In this document: piece by piece, positions 31,426 to 37,385 of the stretch | Numbering within the stretch: position 1 is the first letter of the stretch | Layout of the letters: each line of letters opens with the position of its first letter | NCBI RefSeq assembly: GCF_023544665.1 | Contig: NZ_JAMJFL010000045.1 | Location: 1-37,385, forward strand | Reading direction: 5' to 3' | Source of the DNA: Streptomyces sp. YS415 | Lineage (GTDB): Bacteria > Actinomycetota > Actinomycetes > Streptomycetales > Streptomycetaceae | DNA: 37,385 nt | Position numbers and translations under genes: made by a program | The notes under the pieces: generated by a model | Seen by the model: only the letters and a program-made list of their open reading frames with translations | What the model was told of the DNA's origin: nothing | Database searches by the model: none

Positions 31426-31811
31426 AAGCGTTCCCCCGGTAATGAACGTCTCCCCCCGGAGACACCCCCGTCATTCGACAGCCGGAGCGTTGTGGAACCT
31501 GCCCGGACCCGGGCCCGCCCGTCGCGGAGCCGTTGAGTCCGACGAGCGCATCCCCCTACACCCCGTCGACACACGAACATAGTTGAGAGGGAGTCAATTC
31601 AGAAGGGGCACGTTCCGCACAGAGCGCCCCCCGATCGGCGTACGGGTCGTATACGTCCTGATTGCGCCCCCTGCGACCCCCCGGCGCACACCTGTTGACC
31701 TGCGTATTTTCCCCGCACTCCGGTAATTCGGTCAACCCGGCGGTGCGATGGCTCGCGGTCACACAAATTGCTGAGGCTGTGGACAAACGCAAGCGCTGGG
31801 TGCGTCATGGG
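31426..31811. promoter_or_regulatory. divergent atrA-ndh control region
   Basis: A 386-nt region with no gene. GTTGACC (31694-31700) and GGTCAAC (31730-31736) form an inverted repeat 29 nt apart. TTGACC could also be a -35 box, but no -10 lies at standard spacing. I see no clear Rex-type TTGTGAA-N4-TTCACAA box. Confidence 0.45.
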
Positions 31812-33191
31812 ATGGTGAAGGAACGTGCGCGCATTCTCGTTGTCGGTGGTGGCTACGTGGGGATGTACACGGCCCTGCGACTCCAGCGAAAGTTGAAACC
31901 GGAACTCAATCGCGGAGAAGTCGAGGTCACGGTCGTCTCACCCGACCCGTACATGACCTATCAGCCCTTCCTGCCCGAGGCGGCAGCCGGTTCGATCTCC
32001 CCCCGCCATGTCGTCGTACCGCTGCGCCGCGTCCTCGGCCGATGCCGGGTCGTCATCGGCGAGGTCCGCGCCATCGACCACGCCGGGCGCACCGCGACCC
32101 TCACCACCCTCGCCACCGAGGAGAAGGGCGCCGGCACCCAGCAGATCGCCTACGACGAACTCGTCCTCGCCCCCGGCTCGGTCTCCCGCACCCTTCCCGT
32201 CCCCGGACTCGCCGACCACGGCATCGGGTTCAAGACGGTCGAGGAGGCCATCGGACTGCGCAACCACGTCATCGAGCAGATGGACATCGCCTCCTCCACC
32301 CGCGACCCCGCGATCCGCGACGCGGCCCTCACCTTCGTCTTCGTCGGCGGCGGCTACGCGGGCGTGGAGGCGCTCGCCGAGCTGGAGAACATGGCCCGCT
32401 ACGCCGCTCGCTACTACTACAACGTGCGCCCCGAGGACATGAAGTGGATCCTCGTCGAGGCCTCGGACCGCATCCTCCCCGAGGTCGGCGAGGAGATGGG
32501 CCGCTACACGGTCACCGAACTGCGCCGCCGCAACATCGACGTACGCCTGAAGACCCGGCTGGAGTCCTGCGTCGACCGGACCGCGGTGCTCAGCGACGGC
32601 GCCCGCTTCCCGACCCGCACGGTCGTGTGGACGGCCGGCGTCAAACCGCACCCCCTCGTCGCCGCCACCGGCTTCCCCCGCACCGACCGCGGACGGCTCA
32701 GGTGCACCGCCGAGCTGACGATCGAGGGCACCACGCACGCGTGGGCCGCAGGAGACGCCGCCGCCGTCCCCGACGTCACCGCCGAGCGGCCCGGCACGGA
32801 GACCGCCCCCAACGCCCAGCACGCGCTGCGCCAGGCCAAAGTCCTCGGCGACAACATCGCGCACTCGCTGCGCGGCGAGCCGCTGGAGACGTACTCCCAC
32901 AAGTACGTCGGCTCGGTCGCCTCTCTCGGGCTGCACAAGGGCGTCGCACACGTCTACGGGCGCAAGGTGAAGGGCTACCCTGCCTGGTTCATGCACCGCG
33001 TGTACCACCTCAGCAGGGTGCCCACCTTCAACCGAAAGGCCCGTGTCCTGGCGGAATGGACGCTCTCCGGGCTCTTCAAGAGGGAGATCGTCTCCCTCGG
33101 TTCACTCGAACATCCCCGAGCGGAGTTCGAACTCGCAGCCGGTGGAAAGCCTTCTGCCGACACCGACAACGACCCGAAGGGGTCGTCCTGA
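31812..33191 (+). CDS. ndh: type II NADH dehydrogenase (NDH-2)
   Basis: A 459-residue protein from ATG 31812; GTG codons at 31779 and 31800 are possible alternatives because the ribosome site is weak. The first dinucleotide motif VVGGGYVGMYTALRL binds FAD and the second, FVGGGYAGVEALAEL (about 170-185), binds NADH. YDELVLAPGS, WTAGVKPHP and WAAGDAAAVPD are the usual NDH-2 motifs, and the C-terminal third (FMHRVYHLSRVPTF, LAEWTLSGLF) supplies membrane attachment. It oxidises NADH and reduces menaquinone without proton pumping, setting the redox balance of the respiratory chain. It is divergent from atrA and 206 nt upstream of the next gene. Confidence 0.95.
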   Translation: MVKERARILVVGGGYVGMYTALRLQRKLKPELNRGEVEVTVVSPDPYMTYQPFLPEAAAGSISPRHVVVPLRRVLGRCRVVIGEVRAIDHAGRTATLTTLATEEKGAGTQQIAYDELVLAPGSVSRTLPVPGLADHGIGFKTVEEAIGLRNHVIEQMDIASSTRDPAIRDAALTFVFVGGGYAGVEALAELENMARYAARYYYNVRPEDMKWILVEASDRILPEVGEEMGRYTVTELRRRNIDVRLKTRLESCVDRTAVLSDGARFPTRTVVWTAGVKPHPLVAATGFPRTDRGRLRCTAELTIEGTTHAWAAGDAAAVPDVTAERPGTETAPNAQHALRQAKVLGDNIAHSLRGEPLETYSHKYVGSVASLGLHKGVAHVYGRKVKGYPAWFMHRVYHLSRVPTFNRKARVLAEWTLSGLFKREIVSLGSLEHPRAEFELAAGGKPSADTDNDPKGSS

Positions 33192-33223
33192 CCGGACCGA
33201 GGAACTCCATCGACCGGGCAGGC

Positions 33224-33254
33224 GTCTGACGGTTGTCGGCCTGATCCGCCAGAC
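33224..33254 (+). terminator. weak hairpin after ndh
   Basis: GTCTGACGG (33224-33232) pairs with CCGCCAGAC (33246-33254) with one A-C mismatch and a 13-nt loop. It may terminate ndh. Confidence 0.35.
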
Positions 33255-33397
33255 TGACCCCGACGCCGGACGGGCAGCCGCCCGCCCTACGACTCCCACG
33301 AGACCGTCCCCGCAGTGCTGCATCCCCGGGGAGCCACCACCCAGACCCCCGCCCGGGTCCGGAGCTGGCCGAAGACGACGACACGAGGCAAGGATTC

Positions 33398-35047
33398 GTG
33401 AACTTCACGCGCTGGAGCGCCCGGCTCCCCGGAACGCAGCGCCGCGCCGCTGCGCGGACCGAACACGCGGTCCCCGCGGAGCGGCGCGGCGAGAGCGCGG
33501 GCTCCGTCCCCGCGGCCAGAGCCGAACAGCTCACCGACGACGCCCCGCCCGTCCCCGCCCTCGACGAACTCCCCGCCCGCGACGTACTCGACCGCGTGCC
33601 GGCCCTCGTCGCCCTGGTCCACGGCACCGACCACCGCCTCGCCTACGTCAACGGCGCCTACGCCGCCGCCTTCGGCGTCCGCCCGCTCGGCGCCCCGGCC
33701 CGCGAGGCCCTGCCGGAGCTGGACGAACTGGGCCTGCTGCCGCTCCTGGACCAGGTCCTGCGCAGTGCCAAGCCCCGGACGGTCAAGTCCCGCAAGGCCC
33801 TCGACGGCCGCTCCTACACCTTCACCTGCACCCCGGTCGCCGAGGGCGACGGAGGAGTGCTGGTCTTCGCCACCGACGTCACCGACCACGCCGAGGCCGC
33901 CGAGCGCCTGCGCGCCAGCGAGCGCCGCCAGCGCGAGACCGCGGTGACGCTCCAGCGCTCCCTGCTCCCCCAGGAACTCGAACAGCCGGACGACCTGCGC
34001 ATCGCGGCGACCTACCAGCCCGGCGGCACGGAAGCCGCGGTCGGCGGCGACTGGTACGACGTCATCACCCTCGGCGGCGGCCGTACGGCGCTGGTGATCG
34101 GCGACGTGATGGGCAGAGGCGTACGGGCGGCGGCCGTCATGGGCCAGCTGCGCACGGCGGTCCGCGCCTACGCCCGCCTGGACCTCCCGCCGCACGAGGT
34201 GCTGCAGCTGCTGGACGGCCTCGCCACCGAGATCGACGCCAACCAGATCGCGACCTGCGTCTACGCCATCCACGACCCGAACGAGGGCCGGCTGGTCTAC
34301 GCCTCCGCCGGGCATCTGCCGATCCTGGTCCGCGACGAGAGCGGCACCGTGCTGCGCGCCGACGAGCCGACCGGCCCGCCGCTCGGCACCGGCGGCTGGA
34401 TGCACGCGTCGGGCTCGATCCCGCTGAGCCCCGGCTCCACCGGGGTCCTCTACACGGACGGACTGGTGGAGCGCCGGAACGAAGACCTGGACGAGGGCAT
34501 CGCGTCCCTGGAGCGCGCCCTGGCCGGCGCCACCGGCACACCCCAGGTCGTCTGCGACCGCCTGGTCCGCTCGGCGGGCGTCACCGCGGACCACGACGAC
34601 GACGTGGCGGTCCTGGTCTTCCAGCACCCGGCCCGCACCGGCCCGGACGGCGAACTGTTCCGCAACGCCGCCCTGGAGCTGCTCGGCGGCGTGGAAGCGG
34701 CCCCACGCGCGCGTGCGTTCGCCTCCGGGGTCCTCACCAGCTGGCGGTTCCCCACGGACCTGCACGACCTGGGCGTACTGGCGGCCAGCGAGCTGGTCGC
34801 CAACAGCCTCCAGCACGGCAGCCCGCCCATGCGCCTTCGGCTGCGCCGCACGGACCGCCGTCTGATCGTCGAGGTCACCGACGGGGACGACCACCTCCCG
34901 CGGCGCCGCCGCGCGGAACCGGCCGACGAATCGGGTCGCGGCATCGCGATCGTCGCCACGATCGCCTCCGCGTGGGGATCCAGACGGACCCCCGGCGGCG
35001 GCAAGGCGGTGTGGTGCGAGTTCGCCCTGCCCAAGGCCGGCGCCTGA
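33398..35047 (+). CDS. PAS - SpoIIE PP2C phosphatase - HATPase (RsbW-like) regulator
   Basis: A 549-residue cytosolic protein from GTG 33398 with GAGG nine bases upstream. A basic disordered N-terminus (1-50) is followed by a PAS domain (about 62-165, ending FATDVTDHAEA), a short coiled linker (LRASERRQRETAVTLQRSLL), a SpoIIE-type PP2C domain (195-410: GGDWYD at 217-222, GDVMGRG, ASAGHLPIL, YTDGLVERR, DHDDDVAVL) and a HATPase_c domain (425-546: ASELVANSLQHG, VTDGDD, GRGIAIV). Phosphatase and anti-sigma-kinase activities thus sit in one chain, and the PAS domain likely senses redox or a small ligand. Placement behind ndh would fit a respiration-linked signal, which is inference. Confidence 0.93.
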   Translation: MNFTRWSARLPGTQRRAAARTEHAVPAERRGESAGSVPAARAEQLTDDAPPVPALDELPARDVLDRVPALVALVHGTDHRLAYVNGAYAAAFGVRPLGAPAREALPELDELGLLPLLDQVLRSAKPRTVKSRKALDGRSYTFTCTPVAEGDGGVLVFATDVTDHAEAAERLRASERRQRETAVTLQRSLLPQELEQPDDLRIAATYQPGGTEAAVGGDWYDVITLGGGRTALVIGDVMGRGVRAAAVMGQLRTAVRAYARLDLPPHEVLQLLDGLATEIDANQIATCVYAIHDPNEGRLVYASAGHLPILVRDESGTVLRADEPTGPPLGTGGWMHASGSIPLSPGSTGVLYTDGLVERRNEDLDEGIASLERALAGATGTPQVVCDRLVRSAGVTADHDDDVAVLVFQHPARTGPDGELFRNAALELLGGVEAAPRARAFASGVLTSWRFPTDLHDLGVLAASELVANSLQHGSPPMRLRLRRTDRRLIVEVTDGDDHLPRRRRAEPADESGRGIAIVATIASAWGSRRTPGGGKAVWCEFALPKAGA

Positions 35048-35063
35048 CTCAGACGCGCGCCGG
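35037..35063. terminator. hairpin spanning the convergent stops of the PAS regulator and MFS gene
   Basis: CCGGCGC (35037-35043) pairs with GCGCCGG (35057-35063). The stop codons TGA (35045-35047) and, reversed, TCA (35049-35051) lie inside as CTGACTCAG. The gap between the genes is one base. Confidence 0.5.
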
Positions 35064-36338
35064 AGCAGGCCCCTCGGCCGGAGCATTCCCCTGCGCCACC
35101 ACCCGGCTCCTCACCGACGCCGGCTGATCCTGTACGGCGGTCAGCTGCCGGCCCAGCCGCAGCGCGAGCCAGGTGATACCGAGCGAGAACAGCAGGAACG
35201 TCACGATGTACGGCGCGTGCAGCGCGGCGCCCATCGGGCCGCCCACCGCCGGGCCCACCGCCAGGGCGAGCTGCTTCACCAGGGCGAACGCCGAGTTGTA
35301 CTGGCCCGCCATCCCCTCCGGCGCGAGATCCGCCACCAGCGGCGCAACCGTCGGCGACAGCATCGCCTCACCCAGCCCGAACAGCGCGTACGTCGCCACG
35401 AACGCCGCCGTCGCCATCTCCTGGCTGCCGTGCCCGAGCCCGGCGTACCCGGCCGCGACCCACGCCACCGCCCAGATGAGCCCCACCGCGGCGATCACCC
35501 GGGACCGGCGCCGCCGCTCGACGAACTTCAGCACCGCGAACTGCGCCACGACGATCATCGCCGTGTTGGCGGCCAGAGCCGTCCCCAGCGCCGAGGTGGA
35601 GATCCCGGCGGCCTCCACGCCGTACGCGCTCAGCCCGGACTCGAACTGGCCGTAGCAGGCGAAGAACAGCACGAAGCCCAGCACACACAGCTGGACCATC
35701 GCCCGGTTCCCGAGCAACTGCTTCCAGCTGCCCTTGGCCGACTGCGCCGGCGCGGCCCCGATCCGCGGCGCCCGCGGCATCCGTACCGTCGCCATCACCG
35801 CGACCAGCAGCAGGAACATCGCCGCCTCGATCGCGAAGAGCAGAGTGAAGGAGGAGACCCGGGTCGTGTCCACCAGGTGACCGCCGATGAGACCACCGAC
35901 ACCCAGGCCCAGGTTCTGCAGGAAGAACTGCGTCGCGAAGGCCCGCGACCGCGTCTCCGCAGTCGACACGTCCACGATCATCGTCGCCAGCGCCGGCTGC
36001 ATCACGGCCTGCCCCGCCCCCAGGGCCGCCGCCGACAGCAGTACGGCCGTGGCGTTCCCCGCGAGACCGAGGCTCAGTGCGCCGATCGCGGCCGTGACCA
36101 GGGCGGTGAGCAGCACCGGAAGCGGGCCGCGCCGCACGATCGCCCGCCCGGCGAACGGCAGCACGACCAGCGCGGCCACCGCGAACACGGCGAGCACCAG
36201 GCCCGCCGTGACGGCACCAAGACCCCGCACCTGCGCCACATAGACGTACAGGTACGGGACCGTGAAGCCGAGCCCGAACGCGCTGAGTGCGTTGCCCACG
36301 TGGATCCGGCGCATCGCCGCGCCCATCGCCCTGGTCAC
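35049..36338 (-). CDS. MFS-family drug/metabolite exporter
   Basis: A 429-residue protein with about 12 membrane segments. GTG 36338 is preferred to the GTG at 36344 because GAGAGGG then has a 5-nt spacing. The N-terminal FGLGFTVPYLYVYVAQVRG, the motif-A-like loop VVLPFAGRAIVRRG, and VMQPALATMIVDV in the fourth to fifth helices are typical of MFS multidrug-type exporters. A loop of about 30 residues (APRIGAAPAQSAKGSW) joins the two halves. It should use the proton gradient to expel a small compound, whose identity is unknown. It is divergent from a MarR gene, and a strong palindromic operator lies just upstream, so the two form an efflux-regulator pair. Confidence 0.9.
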   Translation of the reverse strand: MTRAMGAAMRRIHVGNALSAFGLGFTVPYLYVYVAQVRGLGAVTAGLVLAVFAVAALVVLPFAGRAIVRRGPLPVLLTALVTAAIGALSLGLAGNATAVLLSAAALGAGQAVMQPALATMIVDVSTAETRSRAFATQFFLQNLGLGVGGLIGGHLVDTTRVSSFTLLFAIEAAMFLLLVAVMATVRMPRAPRIGAAPAQSAKGSWKQLLGNRAMVQLCVLGFVLFFACYGQFESGLSAYGVEAAGISTSALGTALAANTAMIVVAQFAVLKFVERRRRSRVIAAVGLIWAVAWVAAGYAGLGHGSQEMATAAFVATYALFGLGEAMLSPTVAPLVADLAPEGMAGQYNSAFALVKQLALAVGPAVGGPMGAALHAPYIVTFLLFSLGITWLALRLGRQLTAVQDQPASVRSRVVAQGNAPAEGPAPARV

Positions 36339-36355
36339 GTTCACCCTCTCAAGTA

Positions 36356-36412
36356 GTTAGGACTGAAGTGGTTAGCTCTGAAGACTTCAAAGCTAAAGTT
36401 CGAAGCTAAAGA
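36356..36412. promoter_or_regulatory. MarR-type operator (palindrome with reiterated half-sites)
   Basis: A 25-bp palindrome, TTAGCTCTGAAG-A-CTTCAAAGCTAA (36372-36396), has 12-bp arms with one mismatch. Each arm is repeated next to it: GTTAGGACTGAAG at 36356 on the left (15-bp period) and TTCGAAGCTAAAG at 36400 on the right (14-bp period). The cluster lies 18 nt upstream of the MFS start and 53 nt before the MarR start, as expected for a repressor controlling both. Confidence 0.8.
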
Positions 36413-36428
36413 GTACACATCCAAGGAC

Positions 36429-36457
36429 TTCAACGCCAACTACTGCCATGCGATACT
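36429..36457 (+). promoter_or_regulatory. predicted promoter of leaderless marR gene
   Basis: TTCAAC (36429-36434) and GATACT (36452-36457) are separated by 17 nt. The ATG at 36465 lies seven bases after the -10, where transcription should begin. No Shine-Dalgarno precedes it. Confidence 0.5.
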
Positions 36458-36464
36458 GCGACCC

Positions 36465-37016
36465 ATGGGCGACACCCCCGGCCTCGGCAGCGAGCCGACA
36501 CTCGAAGAGCAGATCGCCGCCTACCAGCGCGAGTTCCAGGACCTGGACCCGCAGGTCGAGAAGATCGTCTCGGCGCTGTCCCGGCTGAACCGCCGTATGA
36601 ACGTCGCCTACGGCCGCCAGACCGCCACACTCGGCATCAGCAACACCGAGTGGGAGGTCCTCAAGGCCCTCGTCCTGTCCGGCGCCCCGTACCGGCTGGG
36701 CCCGGGCGAGCTCGCCAAGCGCCTCGGCCTGACGCCGGCCGCGATGACCCACCGGATCGACCGCATGGTCGCCGAGGGCCTGGTCACCCGGGCGCGCGAC
36801 GAGAACAACCGGGTCCGCGTCATCGTGGAGCTCACGACAGAGGGCCGGGAGAAGTGGACCGAGGCCATGCGCCTCGCCTCGGGCTTCGAGGAGGATCTGC
36901 TCCAGGACCTCTCCCCGGAGGAGCGCACGGCCCTCGGTGAGGTGCTCACCCGGCTGCTGCGCAGGGTGGAGCACGCCCAGCCGGACGCCGGCGGGCGGCT
37001 GACCGACCTCGATTAA
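36465..37016 (+). CDS. MarR-family transcriptional regulator
   Basis: A 183-residue protein. A 40-residue N-terminal extension precedes the winged helix (LGISNTEWEVLKALVLSG, LGPGELAKRLGLTPAAMTHRIDRMVAEGLVTR, DENNRVRVIVELTTEGRE with the wing arginines). The C-terminal helix (FEEDLLQDLSPEERTALGEVLTRLLRRVE) makes the dimer. By family behaviour it should repress the divergent exporter and itself until a ligand binds. The ATG is not preceded by a ribosome site and a promoter sits at leaderless spacing. The rRNA promoter's -35 box starts six nt after the stop. Confidence 0.92.
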   Translation: MGDTPGLGSEPTLEEQIAAYQREFQDLDPQVEKIVSALSRLNRRMNVAYGRQTATLGISNTEWEVLKALVLSGAPYRLGPGELAKRLGLTPAAMTHRIDRMVAEGLVTRARDENNRVRVIVELTTEGREKWTEAMRLASGFEEDLLQDLSPEERTALGEVLTRLLRRVEHAQPDAGGRLTDLD

Positions 37017-37021
37017 AGATC

Positions 37022-37064
37022 TTGACAGGGGTCACTTGACACCCCCCTGCACGATCCGTAGAGT
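37022..37064 (+). promoter_or_regulatory. rRNA-type promoter, upstream copy
   Basis: TTGACA (37036-37041) and TAGAGT (37059-37064) are exactly 17 nt apart, a near-ideal vegetative promoter. A second TTGACA at 37022 is a spare -35. It opens the region leading to the 16S gene expected right of the window. Confidence 0.75.
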
Positions 37065-37158
37065 TCTTCGGGTTGCCGCCGAGCCGTAACGGTTCTGCGA
37101 AAGCACCTCAGCCGCAGAAGCGGCACCTCAAATCACCAGCATGATCTCCAGCCGGGGT

Positions 37159-37179
37159 GAATTCGGCGTGCCCGAATTC
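37159..37179. repeat. palindrome in the rRNA upstream region
   Basis: GAATTCGG (37159-37166) and CCGAATTC (37172-37179) are perfect 8-bp arms with a 5-nt loop. AATTCGAAT follows, making an AT-rich patch. Confidence 0.7.
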
Positions 37180-37205
37180 AATTCGAATGGGGCTCGGCAG
37201 TCCGA

Positions 37206-37235
37206 TTAGGAACTGCCGGGGGAATCCGCTAAGGT
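37206..37235 (+). promoter_or_regulatory. rRNA-type promoter, second copy
   Basis: TTAGGA (37206-37211) and TAAGGT (37230-37235) are 18 nt apart. The -10 is good and the -35 moderate. Streptomyces rrn operons usually have several tandem promoters. Confidence 0.5.
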
Positions 37236-37280
37236 TTGAGACGTCGGAACGGCCCGCAACGGCCGCGAGGACAAGCCCGG

Positions 37281-37318
37281 TTGACTGGGCGTCAGACACC
37301 GAGAGGATCTGATAAAGT
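37281..37318 (+). promoter_or_regulatory. rRNA-proximal promoter and conserved rrn motif
   Basis: TTGACT (37281-37286) is 16 nt from GAGGAT (37303-37308). The following TCTGATAAAGTCG is a phrase I recall upstream of 16S genes in Streptomyces, with TAAAGT as an alternative -10. Confidence 0.55.
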
Positions 37319-37385
37319 CGACACCGCCGGAAGGTCGAAAGGCCGGAAAGCGAATCCCGCCGACCGGGAATCGGAGCCGAAAGGG
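37319..37385 (+). other. 16S pre-rRNA leader (partial)
   Basis: Purine-rich sequence with repeated CCGGAAGG and GGCCGGAAAG phrases fits the leader that precedes mature 16S rRNA in Streptomyces. The 16S gene itself is not in the window. Confidence 0.6.

Noticed and set aside
31560..31811. Rex (NADH-sensing) operator before ndh
   Set aside because: I looked for TTGTGAA-N4-TTCACAA-like sequence and found none with acceptable match.

Overview
The window is chromosomal DNA from a Streptomyces. GC is very high, GTG/TTG starts are frequent, hairpin terminators mostly lack a U-tract, and the gene content is typical: SpoIIE-type phosphatases, an AtrA-like TetR regulator, an M23 peptidase behind a c-di-AMP riboswitch, and a NsdA/sporulation-associated-type regulator. 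From memory and unchecked, the order trmB - FAD oxidoreductase - sporulation-associated HTH protein - Asn-synthetase-like protein - ECF sigma fusion - TetR (AtrA) - NADH dehydrogenase - PAS/SpoIIE phosphatase - MFS - MarR - rRNA operon matches the S. coelicolor SCO4111-SCO4122 neighbourhood. The window ends in a promoter/leader region of ribosomal RNA type.

Layout. 1-1.33 kb: a stand-alone TnpB nuclease followed by three hairpins that may be its guide RNA. 1.33-1.73 kb: a minus-strand tRNA operon Glu-Asp-Phe with its own promoter and intrinsic terminator. 1.7-4.35 kb: a membrane metallophosphoesterase (-), a minimal zincin (+) and a disordered lipoprotein (+). 4.37-6.89 kb: a DEAD-box RNA helicase with a structured leader, a repeat-built RGG-type tail and a perfect 18-bp terminator. 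6.9-10.42 kb: a decayed tail of a VCBS/FG-GAP gene immediately followed by an intact secreted paralogue. 10.4-12.2 kb: an APC permease with a Crp-like site and tRNA-Lys. 12.26-14.92 kb (-): a two-gene operon, a polytopic membrane protein and a small protein, whose facing ends carry the same Gly/Asn/Gln-rich motif. 15.2-17.6 kb: a RibD-like protein with domains in swapped order and an alginate-lyase-family lipoprotein. 17.67 kb: initiator tRNA-fMet. 17.9-20.45 kb: a membrane SpoIIE phosphatase and a riboswitch-controlled M23 peptidase. 20.5-25.53 kb (-): PrsW-family protease, TrmB, LhgO-type oxidase and an HTH/TPR sporulation-type regulator. 26.2-36.3 kb: a degenerate asparagine-synthetase-like protein (+), a membrane-anchored sigma factor fusion (-), AtrA (-), type II NADH dehydrogenase (+), a PAS-PP2C-HATPase regulator (+) and an MFS exporter (-). 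36.46 kb: a divergent, apparently leaderless MarR gene with a clear operator. 37.0-37.385 kb: rRNA-type promoters and leader.

How it works together. Most genes are independent core functions (tRNAs, rRNA, tRNA modification, respiration, RNA remodelling), interleaved with developmental regulators. The MarR/MFS pair is a self-contained efflux switch. The M23 peptidase links cell-wall remodelling to c-di-AMP. Two SpoIIE-type phosphatases and the sigma-TM-NPCBM fusion suggest partner-switching or envelope signalling. The least explained items are the operon sharing the NQAVG-type motif, the Asn-synthetase-like protein that lacks its catalytic signatures, and the stop-codon-spanning hairpins between convergent genes. 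All calls come from reading the sequence; no database search was run.
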